Shown piece by piece: positions 1 to 5,732 of a DNA stretch of 12,062 nt (positions are counted from its first letter, which is position 1; every line of letters starts with the position of its first letter). Location of the stretch: contig JASHUQ010000018.1 of NCBI GenBank assembly GCA_030039935.1, positions 1 through 12,062 of the forward strand, written 5' to 3'. The position numbers and the translations under genes are program-made. The DNA comes from Microcaldota archaeon (GTDB lineage Archaea > Micrarchaeota > Micrarchaeia > Micrarchaeales > Micrarchaeaceae). The notes under the pieces are model-generated. The model was given only the letters and a program-made list of their open reading frames with translations, had not been told where the DNA came from and searched no databases.

Positions 1-892
1 ATCATTTAATGTACTTCTTATAGATTGGAACGCAGAATACGATGATATAGTATCTTTCCTTGATGGCAAGATTTTCAAGGTTACATCAACCAATTGTTTA
101 CCAAGCGTTGATGACTTGGTTTCTAAAGTTGCCTCTATAGAACTATCCGGGCTAGTTAGCGAACAAGATAAGTACAATGTGGCGGCCATCGTAATAGAAC
201 AGCTTTTAGAATTAATGCATAGTCTAAAACCAGATCAAAAGATAAAGAATATGGTAGTAGTAGATGAAGCTTGGAAACTCCTGAGCGTCAATAATAGTAT
301 TGGAAGGCTGTTCAGGGAAGCCAGAAAGTATGGCTTCTCTATAATAACTGCCACACAACTTGTAAAGGATGTGAATAATGAGGTATTGGCAAATGCGGCT
401 TGCAATATTGTTTTTAGAACACAAGGGCAAGACAACCTAAACTCTCTAATGGCCTCTGGGATTGTAGATGATCAAGTTTCTAGTATTGTGCAAAACCTGA
501 AACGTGGCAGTTGCTTTGTGTCTCTCTCTTTTAAGGATGGTGGAATACGGAAGAGATTCGTAATAGATAAAATAGATGGATTCTCATTTGAGAATTATTT
601 TATAAAAGATGGTGAAATGATAACCAAAGTGCCTAGAAACAAACTAGTAGAATCGATTGGCAAGCTGGGGCTTGCTATGGATGTACATATGCAGTTATTG
701 CAGTTTTTTGATGAAAATGAAAGAAAAGCTGATTTAAGGTCTATGATTCTTATGCTTACAAAAATTGGAATCGATCGATCTAGAGTAATATTCTTTTGTA
801 GGTCCATCGGAATTCAAGATTTTGCAATAGCAAAAACCTATGATCATTTGACGGTTGATAAACTTGCCTGGCATTCCAAACCAAAAATCTAG
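1..892 (+). CDS. HerA/VirB4-like ATPase, C-terminal part (cut by window start)
   Basis: The frame is open from base 2, so only about 296 C-terminal residues are visible; the Walker A loop must lie upstream. Visible parts: a strand LLIDWNAEYDD near the start, matching the 'vliiDphGEY' segment that follows Walker A in HerA/DUF87 and VirB4 ATPases; a Walker B strand MVVVDEAW (bases about 251-274); then the REARKYGFSIITATQ block, which in these families holds the arginine and sensor residues around the inter-subunit ATP site. About 100 residues with no recognised motif follow the ATPase core. Such hexameric ATPases power DNA or protein transfer in type IV secretion, conjugation and the archaeal Ced system, or act in DNA end resection (HerA). 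Membrane-protein genes downstream favour a transfer role, which is inference. The ATPase family call is firm; the subfamily is not. Confidence 0.8.
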   Translation, partial: SFNVLLIDWNAEYDDIVSFLDGKIFKVTSTNCLPSVDDLVSKVASIELSGLVSEQDKYNVAAIVIEQLLELMHSLKPDQKIKNMVVVDEAWKLLSVNNSIGRLFREARKYGFSIITATQLVKDVNNEVLANAACNIVFRTQGQDNLNSLMASGIVDDQVSSIVQNLKRGSCFVSLSFKDGGIRKRFVIDKIDGFSFENYFIKDGEMITKVPRNKLVESIGKLGLAMDVHMQLLQFFDENERKADLRSMILMLTKIGIDRSRVIFFCRSIGIQDFAIAKTYDHLTVDKLAWHSKPKI

Positions 893-905
893 TAATGAAA
901 TATGC

Positions 906-1526
906 ATGCATATCAGCATTGATGCCAAAATAAAAGCAGCTATTTCAGATGTCGCAAATGTACTGGATGGTATAGGTAGAGTTACTTTTGTTGGCAATGG
1001 ACAGAAGCTCAAATGTGTTGTATTAGGAAATGATGGCTCAAAACAAACATTAAGCCTTACGAGTGATGAGATTGTATTTTCGTCATATTCAATTTTATTA
1101 GATCTTAAGACAAGAGCTACCAATATTATAAAATTTTTATCGCTAATTGGGATTTTGAGCGAATTTTACGATATATCGGCGTATTCGTTCTATAAACAAA
1201 TAATGGAAATTCTAAAGGACATAACAAAGCACATGTATGCAAGTTCGAAAATTGAGGCTAACCAAGAAAGATTGGCGGAGATAAATGAAAGCCTGAGCAA
1301 ATCAAACGAAACATTGTCGCGTAATATGATTGGCATTCTAAATTCAAGAAACGAACTGGAGAAAAGCTTGGAATGCTTCAAGCATTTTTCGTTTGCAATA
1401 TTAAATTCCTTGTCAAAAAATGGACATGATATTGAAAAGGTGCTAAAAGGGGAATTTGAAGTAAGTGAAGAAACTGCAAATGTAATAGTAAATTCGTGGA
1501 GTGCTGAAAATGAAATTGATATATAG
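906..1526 (+). CDS. Hypothetical protein with central coiled coil, in the ATPase cluster
   Basis: This 206-residue protein (from ATG 906) is not one I recognise. Residues 1-60 read as a small alpha/beta region (VTFVGNGQKLKCVVLGNDG). Residues about 70-100 are hydrophobic but broken by charged and polar residues, so a membrane segment there is doubtful. Residues about 114-158 are rich in E, K, N, S and L with heptad-like spacing, a likely coiled coil. The start is uncertain. ATG 906 lies 13 nt after the ATPase stop inside a 14-bp palindrome, with no clear ribosome binding site. A TTG at 855 would add 17 residues and overlap the ATPase gene by 38 nt. It lies between the ATPase and two membrane-protein genes on the same strand, so it is probably co-transcribed and may be an adaptor of that machine (inference). 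Confidence 0.7.
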   Translation: MHISIDAKIKAAISDVANVLDGIGRVTFVGNGQKLKCVVLGNDGSKQTLSLTSDEIVFSSYSILLDLKTRATNIIKFLSLIGILSEFYDISAYSFYKQIMEILKDITKHMYASSKIEANQERLAEINESLSKSNETLSRNMIGILNSRNELEKSLECFKHFSFAILNSLSKNGHDIEKVLKGEFEVSEETANVIVNSWSAENEIDI

Positions 1527-2019
1527 TTACATGATAATTGCCGTTCTTTCTATCTGTGCATTATTTCTTTTATTTTCTAATATAAGATACTTCTCAAATC
1601 TTGTTATAGCGATCTTTGGTGCAGATATATTCTTGATTATGCTAGCTTTTTCTGATTTAAAAACATTAGGCAGTGTGATTTACATACATTACAATATTGA
1701 TGACTTAGGTGCTAGTAATTATGCTAATAAAAATGAAAATCTTGATAGAATGACGAAGGTGTTTGAAGTTGTAAAGAAGAGATGGGTTTATGATAAAAAT
1801 TATAGAATAGGTAAAAATAAAAAAGATTTAATAAAATTTAATAAGTTAGTTGACTTGGATAATATTTCCGAATATACAAAAAATTCTAATATAATCATAA
1901 TGAATTGGAGGGAATTGTATAAGCTAGATTATGCACTGAATAGCTGTTACAAGAACAACTCCATTATTCAACTAAGATCTCTTAACAATAACATAAATGT
2001 GATAAGATGCTGGGATTAA
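1510..2019 (+). CDS. Membrane protein with two N-terminal helices, unknown family
   Basis: The 169-residue product has two hydrophobic segments, residues about 4-24 and 28-50, then a polar, Asn/Lys/Ile-rich domain of about 115 residues without recognised motifs. ATG 1510 is preferred over the upstream GTG 1501 because GGAG at 1498-1501 lies 8 nt before it. The gene overlaps the preceding one by 17 nt and the next by 13 nt, so translation is probably coupled. The coding region is very AT-rich: a sampled stretch, 1681-1740, has 14 G or C in 60, against 28 in 60 at 9961-10020. Two N-terminal helices plus a soluble domain next to a VirB4-type ATPase recalls VirB3-like or CedA-like inner-membrane subunits, but I see no sequence motif that proves this. 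Confidence 0.72.
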   Translation: MKLIYSYMIIAVLSICALFLLFSNIRYFSNLVIAIFGADIFLIMLAFSDLKTLGSVIYIHYNIDDLGASNYANKNENLDRMTKVFEVVKKRWVYDKNYRIGKNKKDLIKFNKLVDLDNISEYTKNSNIIIMNWRELYKLDYALNSCYKNNSIIQLRSLNNNINVIRCWD

Positions 2020-2213
2020 TTTCGTTTGTTGTAGATTTTGGTATGGTTGTAAGCTTGATCACCCTGAATTTATCAAACATTATCGATCTCTTGGGCGCAC
2101 TGGGAAAAAGAGGTAATGCAGTTTTTATATCAAAAGAGGTGTTTTTCGGTGGATTGGCGCTTTTTGCAATAACATCGATAGTAAAGATAGTGTTTGCAGG
2201 TAAATATTTATAA
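2007..2213 (+). CDS. Small two-helix membrane protein, pilin-like architecture
   Basis: The 68-residue protein is almost entirely two hydrophobic helices (residues about 4-32 and 41-65) joined by a short basic loop, GKRGN (33-37). That hairpin layout matches conjugative pilins of the VirB2/TraA type and the archaeal Ced-system pilin CedA1, but the size class is generic and no conserved motif was recognised. ATG 2007 is preceded by GTGAT at 1999-2003 with a 3-nt gap, a match to the 3' part of the archaeal Shine-Dalgarno sequence. The gene overlaps its upstream neighbour by 13 nt and is the last of the plus-strand run. Its stop is 7 nt from the end of the convergent dodecin gene. The gene is probably real; the pilin role is inference from architecture and context. 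Confidence 0.7.
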   Translation: MLGLISFVVDFGMVVSLITLNLSNIIDLLGALGKRGNAVFISKEVFFGGLALFAITSIVKIVFAGKYL

Positions 2214-2218
2214 TTTTT
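2214..2218 (+). terminator. Oligo-T tract after plus-strand cluster
   Basis: Five T residues directly follow the TAA of the last plus-strand gene, in the 7-nt gap to the convergent dodecin gene. Archaeal RNA polymerase can terminate at short T-runs without a hairpin, so this could end the plus-strand transcript. The run is short and lies in AT-rich DNA, so the call is weak. Confidence 0.3.
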
Positions 2219-2220
2219 AA

Positions 2221-2421
2221 TTACGCCTCTTCAGAAAGCTTCATATTAACTCTGTATTCTGATACCTTGCCGTTTGCAATCTTTGCAGTCATTTTTATTA
2301 TGTCAACTCCCCTAACATCTCTTTCTGATTTCGCAAACCTCTCTACCGCTTTTCTGATTGCGTCATCAAAGCTCTTGCTCGATGTGCTCACATATTCGAC
2401 TATTTTTGCTACGTCTCCCAT
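2221..2421 (-). CDS. Dodecin-like protein lacking the flavin-stacking residues
   Basis: The 66-residue protein matches the dodecin family in length and layout: a first strand (VAKIVEYVSTSS), one helix (FDDAIRKAVERFAKSERDV), then two strands with the family's turn (I-x-N-G-K-V-x-E-Y). Dodecins form hollow dodecamers that usually bind riboflavin or FMN between Trp pairs. In the halobacterial protein the flavin is held by Trp36 and Gln55. By eye-alignment those positions here are Gly38 and Arg57, so normal flavin stacking looks impossible and another ligand or a structural role is likely (inference). ATG 2421 is chosen because GTGAT lies 3 nt before it and the length then fits the family; a GTG at 2439 would add six residues. 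The gene lies 21 nt downstream of the Rieske gene on the same strand, probably co-transcribed. Confidence 0.82.
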   Translation of the reverse strand: MGDVAKIVEYVSTSSKSFDDAIRKAVERFAKSERDVRGVDIIKMTAKIANGKVSEYRVNMKLSEEA

Positions 2422-2442
2422 ATAATCACTTATTATCACAAA

Positions 2443-2760
2443 TTATGGAATTTCTACCTTAATCTCATTGCCCTCTATCTTTACTTTGTAGGTTTTCTCT
2501 TCATATTCATGGTCCCATGCTTCTGGAGCAGCCTTTCCCGTCCTTATATCATACGTCATGCCGTGCCATGGGCATGTTACAATAAATCCCTCTAAGCTAC
2601 CATCGGACAGTGGGCCTCCGTGATGCGCACAGTGCTGCTGTATTGCATACACCTTGCCGTCTTTCTTGAACAGCGCTATGTCGTGGCCTTTTGCCTCAAC
2701 CTTGATGCCTTTTCCTTCTTCAACTTGGTTCAGTTTTGCAACAGCAACAAACTCTGCCAT
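2443..2760 (-). CDS. Rieske [2Fe-2S] ferredoxin
   Basis: This 105-residue single-domain Rieske protein carries both cluster boxes: C44-x-H46-x-G-G-P-L and C63-P-W-H66-G-M. These supply the two Cys and two His ligands of the [2Fe-2S] cluster. There is no signal peptide or membrane helix, so it is a soluble cytoplasmic electron carrier of the NirD/dioxygenase-ferredoxin type and not a cytochrome bc1 subunit. Its partner is unknown. The gene lies between an aldo/keto reductase (30 nt upstream) and a dodecin-like gene (21 nt downstream) on one strand, suggesting a shared redox or stress role. The ATG has a TGAT element 3 nt upstream. Length is normal and no key residue is missing. The family call is secure; the electron donor and acceptor cannot be read from the sequence. 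Confidence 0.95.
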   Translation of the reverse strand: MAEFVAVAKLNQVEEGKGIKVEAKGHDIALFKKDGKVYAIQQHCAHHGGPLSDGSLEGFIVTCPWHGMTYDIRTGKAAPEAWDHEYEEKTYKVKIEGNEIKVEIP

Positions 2761-2790
2761 TTAATCAATCTTAATTTAGCATAAAGCGTT

Positions 2791-3708
2791 TTATTTGTTT
2801 TGTTTCTGGCTTGCCTTTTCATTTCTCTTCATCACGTATTTTGACCAGAAGCCATTGCGCTTGATGATTGGCGTGAATATGGAAGAAAGTGGCCTCTTCC
2901 TTATATTAGATAAAAAATGATCTATTTCAGATATCTCACTTTTGGTAAGCTTCCATCCGATAGCATCCATGTTTTCATCTACATGCGCCTTGCTGCTCGC
3001 TTTTGGTATCGCAATGACGTGCTCGTTTATTATAAGCCAGTTTAGCGCTACTTGCGCCATTGTCTTGCCATGCTTTTTGCCGATACTTGATAGCATGATC
3101 GCCAAATTTTGATATTTCGCTGAAAACAGCGCGCCGCTTGCCAATGGGCTATAAGCAATTAGTGTTATATTGTTCTTTCTTGAATATTCAATCATGTCTT
3201 TCTCCACATCTCTTGTCAGTATGCTGTATTCAACCTGATTTGACACAATTTCTGAGTTCTTCATCGATGCCTGTGCCTCTTCAAATTCTCTTACATCGAA
3301 ATTGCTAACTCCGATATGCCTTATCTTTCCGTCTTTCTTCAGCTGCTCCAGTGCGCCCATTGTCTCCTTTATTGGAACACTATGGTTCGGCCAGTGCAGT
3401 TGGTACAAATCGATCTGCTTTACTCCGAGTTTTTTGAGGCTTTGGTTGCAAGCGTTTATTACATCATTGTATCTGAAATTGTGCGGTGCAACTTTTGTAG
3501 CTATGAAAACATTTTCGAATCCTCTTATTGCTTGCCCCACCATGATTTCATTTCCATACATCTCTGCTGTATCAACAAGGGCCATTCCTCTTCCTATTGC
3601 ATATCTTATCGTATCTATGTCATTCTTTTCGTTACCTAGCATCTTCCACGTTCCTACGCCCAAAACTGGAACCTTCTCTTTAGTATTGCCAAGATACTTG
3701 TATTCCAT
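2791..3708 (-). CDS. Aldo/keto reductase
   Basis: The 305-residue protein is a (beta/alpha)8-barrel NAD(P)H-dependent oxidoreductase of the AKR superfamily. The catalytic tetrad is complete: Asp46 (in LVDTAEMYGNE), Tyr51, Lys72 (FIATKV) and His105 (LYQLHWP). Other AKR landmarks are GVSNF (133-137), NQVEYS (157-162) and the cofactor-phosphate loop IPKASSKAHVDEN near the C-terminus. It should reduce aldehydes or ketones in the cytoplasm; the substrate cannot be inferred. The C-terminal 35 or so residues are basic and extend past the usual core. A TATA-like box centred about 25 nt upstream of the ATG, with no ribosome binding site, suggests a leaderless transcript. Rieske and dodecin-like genes follow on the same strand, probably as one unit. 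Confidence 0.95.
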   Translation of the reverse strand: MEYKYLGNTKEKVPVLGVGTWKMLGNEKNDIDTIRYAIGRGMALVDTAEMYGNEIMVGQAIRGFENVFIATKVAPHNFRYNDVINACNQSLKKLGVKQIDLYQLHWPNHSVPIKETMGALEQLKKDGKIRHIGVSNFDVREFEEAQASMKNSEIVSNQVEYSILTRDVEKDMIEYSRKNNITLIAYSPLASGALFSAKYQNLAIMLSSIGKKHGKTMAQVALNWLIINEHVIAIPKASSKAHVDENMDAIGWKLTKSEISEIDHFLSNIRKRPLSSIFTPIIKRNGFWSKYVMKRNEKASQKQNK

Positions 3709-3728
3709 AGCGCTATTCTTTCTTCTGT

Positions 3729-3737
3729 TTATTTAAA
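3729..3737 (-). promoter_or_regulatory. TATA box for aldo/keto reductase (leaderless start)
   Basis: On the minus strand this reads TTTAAATAA. Its centre is about 25 nt from the A of the ATG at 3708, which places the expected transcription start at or next to the start codon. No Shine-Dalgarno element is visible there. It lies directly after the stop codon of the preceding gene, suggesting that the reductase-Rieske-dodecin group is transcribed separately from it. Confidence 0.5.
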
Positions 3738-3738
3738 A

Positions 3739-4182
3739 TCAGCTGTCTGTAAATTCATCTAGTCTGCGTAGATAACGTCCTCCCCCATTTGCAGTGTGTT
3801 CATCTCGCCTTACAAGCCGCATATGATCCAGCTTTTGTAGTATAATTTCATTTGCCTCTTTGCCCATTTCTTTTACGTATTCTTCCATTGACTCCAGGTC
3901 GCCGCTTTTAAACATTTTTCTAATACGGCTCATCTCAGTTGCAGCAATGTTGGTTGCAGGCTCTAGCTTTAGCTCTCCGTTATCACCAGAAAGGATTGCC
4001 ATTTGCGGGCCGTTTGGAGTTGGTTCAGAAGTATAACCCTCCATTGGTATGCGCAACACTGCATGTTCTGATGAACTATTTGGTGTTGCTTTACCGCCGA
4101 TTACCTGACCGCCAAACACTGGTGATTCTATTACCGAACGCTCAAACCCAACTCTAGCTTGTAAAACGCTCGTACCGGCCAC
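3739..4182 (-). CDS. Hypothetical protein (orphan)
   Basis: The 147-residue protein is not one I recognise. The N-terminal two thirds are Gly/Pro/Ser/Thr-rich with few helices (FGGQVIGGKATPNSSSEH, YTSEPTPNGPQ) and may be beta-rich or flexible. Residues about 83-130 form a charged, probably helical segment (SRIRKMFKSGDLESMEEYVK, then KEANEIILQKLDHMRLV). The tail contains GGGRYLRRLDE. No membrane helix or signal peptide is seen. The frame is open back to a TTG at 4206, but GTG 4182 is preferred: GGGGTGTA lies 3 nt before it and resembles the archaeal Shine-Dalgarno sequence, while the TATA box puts the transcription start near 4193, after the TTG. GTG 4185 is also possible. The gene is probably real, given its open frame, promoter and ribosome binding site. 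Confidence 0.65.
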   Translation of the reverse strand: MAGTSVLQARVGFERSVIESPVFGGQVIGGKATPNSSSEHAVLRIPMEGYTSEPTPNGPQMAILSGDNGELKLEPATNIAATEMSRIRKMFKSGDLESMEEYVKEMGKEANEIILQKLDHMRLVRRDEHTANGGGRYLRRLDEFTDS

Positions 4183-4214
4183 CACTACACCCCGCTTACA
4201 ACTCAACTAAAACC

Positions 4215-4223
4215 TATTTATAT
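4215..4223 (-). promoter_or_regulatory. TATA box for the orphan gene
   Basis: On the minus strand this reads ATATAAATA, a good archaeal TATA box. It sits in the 85-nt gap after the kinase-like gene and predicts a transcription start near 4193, about 10 nt before GTG 4182. It argues against the TTG start at 4206. The rest of the gap shows nothing else. Confidence 0.5.
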
Positions 4224-4267
4224 CTTGGTCTTATCTTCTTTACCAAACTTATATGCCATCAATGCAA

Positions 4268-4942
4268 TCATATTGCAAATACTAGCAGGACAAACAAAGG
4301 AACAGTTAGATTGTCATAATCGCGCGGCGTCAATCCTTCCACTATTGCTGCTACAATTGATGCAACTATTGCTATAATGAATACACCGCTTTGTGCACCT
4401 GAAAAAAACACCCTAAAGAAAATGAACATGCTAAGAATACTTCCTATAAAAACAGATACACTACCCTCTATGCTTTTTCTTCCGCTCATGTACTTCTTCA
4501 TGGAGTACTTTCCTATGAATGGGGCGATACCGTCTCCGAATACCATTGCACATAATGCTGCGGTTCCGCCAAATGTTCTGTACGCAACGATAGTTACAAA
4601 TATAAAGATAAGGAAGAATATAAGGGGCCCGTAAAGCGCCTCTTTTAATCTGTTTCCTCTTGTAAATCCTCTTATTGTATTTTTGTGCATTCCATTTCCA
4701 AATATATTTGAAAGCAGTATAGCGATCAAAACCAATGGAGTTATGAGAAACAAGTATCTACCATATGGCGCAGTATACAAAAACCAGAATACAATTAGCC
4801 CCCCCATAAAGATATGCACTATTTTCCTTGCGTTATCTCTTGATAAAGTCCTTTTCTGGACAAGGAAGTTTGGTATTACTGATATCAAAAATGCGTATAT
4901 TAACTCTGCAATTGCAATTACTATATTGTAAGTTACTCCCAT
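4268..4942 (-). CDS. Polyprenol/phytol/dolichol-kinase family membrane protein
   Basis: The 224-residue integral membrane protein has about seven hydrophobic segments and the hallmarks of the CTP-dependent dolichol/phytol kinase (SEC59/VTE5) superfamily: RKIVHIFMGG (39-48), FGDG (135-138), GRKSIEGS (154-161) and EGLTPRDYDNLTVP (202-215). Family members phosphorylate a lipid alcohol in the membrane. In an archaeon the substrate could be geranylgeraniol, phytol, dolichol or a diacylglycerol-like archaeol precursor. Annotation as phosphatidate cytidylyltransferase is also common for such proteins. ATG 4942 has GTGTT 3 nt upstream. The gene begins 7 nt after the ABC permease stop, so the two are almost certainly co-transcribed, which hints at a link between the exporter and lipid or polyprenol metabolism (inference). 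Confidence 0.85.
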   Translation of the reverse strand: MGVTYNIVIAIAELIYAFLISVIPNFLVQKRTLSRDNARKIVHIFMGGLIVFWFLYTAPYGRYLFLITPLVLIAILLSNIFGNGMHKNTIRGFTRGNRLKEALYGPLIFFLIFIFVTIVAYRTFGGTAALCAMVFGDGIAPFIGKYSMKKYMSGRKSIEGSVSVFIGSILSMFIFFRVFFSGAQSGVFIIAIVASIVAAIVEGLTPRDYDNLTVPLFVLLVFAI

Positions 4943-4949
4943 AAAAACA

Positions 4950-5732
4950 CTAAAGTATTGACTCCTTTCTAAAACTCTTTACCCCAACATATATTATTAC
5001 GACATCAATTATTGCAAGAAATATTATTAAATGCAGCAGGAAGGCGAATGACAATGCAGCTATTCCCAATACAGATATGAACGGCATCACAAGGACTGGA
5101 AGTATAAGTAGAGTGCTTATCTGCTGCGACTCCTTTATCCCTCTTACATGAGATGAAATAAGAACAACTACTCCTATTCCAGCTATGGCGAGGAACGGTG
5201 ACACCGCAATCATCATAAGCCACGGAATTGTCGGTAGGATTATTGACCCAAATGCGTTCAGGGAAAGCGCGTCTGTTATTCCGCCGTATATTGCAAAAAC
5301 TCCCAAAGTTAAGAAAATTGTAGGAATAAAAGAGGCGAGTATTTTTCCATAGAGCAATTCTGATATTCTTACTGGGGTTGCAAGAAGCGCTTCGGATGTC
5401 TTCCTTTCCTTTTCCCCGGCGAAACTATCCGCAGCTATCACAGTAGCTGTAAGTATCGGCATTGTAAGGAATATTGGTCCCATTATGCTTACAGAGAAAT
5501 ATGTCATAAAACTAATGTTTCCGAATCCTGAAAGCCCGCTGGGTATTATGTTAAGCTGTGTTATCCTTGCCACTATTGCTGGCGCTGCGTATATTGTTAC
5601 ATAGAAGGTCAGTATTGGAAGAAGTATGGAGAAGAATATTGGAACTCCTATCATTGGCCCATAGATCGATATACTGCTGAATACCTCCTTCATGTCCTTT
5701 ACAGCTATTGCATAAGATTTCTCAAACTCCAT
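4950..5732 (-). CDS. ABC-2 type transporter permease
   Basis: The 260-residue membrane protein has about six hydrophobic helices. From ATG 5732 these lie near residues 27-48, 83-101, 132-150, 163-192, 205-225 and 230-252. Between the second and third lies the conserved cytoplasmic coupling motif of ABC-2/NatB-type permeases, FAGEKERKTSEALLATPV. It would form the membrane channel of an exporter together with the ATPase encoded just upstream. ATG 5732 overlaps the ATPase gene by 11 nt, as in translationally coupled pairs. A TTG at 5756 in the same frame would add eight residues and a longer overlap. The substrate is unknown; the family moves lipids, polysaccharides, sodium or drugs. The polyprenol-kinase-type gene 7 nt downstream makes a lipid-related cargo possible (inference). 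Confidence 0.92.
   Translation of the reverse strand: MEFEKSYAIAVKDMKEVFSSISIYGPMIGVPIFFSILLPILTFYVTIYAAPAIVARITQLNIIPSGLSGFGNISFMTYFSVSIMGPIFLTMPILTATVIAADSFAGEKERKTSEALLATPVRISELLYGKILASFIPTIFLTLGVFAIYGGITDALSLNAFGSIILPTIPWLMMIAVSPFLAIAGIGVVVLISSHVRGIKESQQISTLLILPVLVMPFISVLGIAALSFAFLLHLIIFLAIIDVVIIYVGVKSFRKESIL

Noticed and set aside
771..778. Short palindrome TCGATCGA inside the ATPase gene
   Set aside because: Eight bases long and within coding sequence; expected many times by chance.
855..905. TTG 855 as the start of the coiled-coil protein
   Set aside because: It would overlap the ATPase gene by 38 nt with no clear ribosome binding site; ATG 906 follows the ATPase stop directly. Not fully excluded.
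3302..3736. Plus-strand open frame of 144 codons
   Set aside because: It lies wholly opposite the aldo/keto reductase, whose tetrad and family motifs are complete. Its translation is Cys/Phe/Ser-rich with no recognisable motif.
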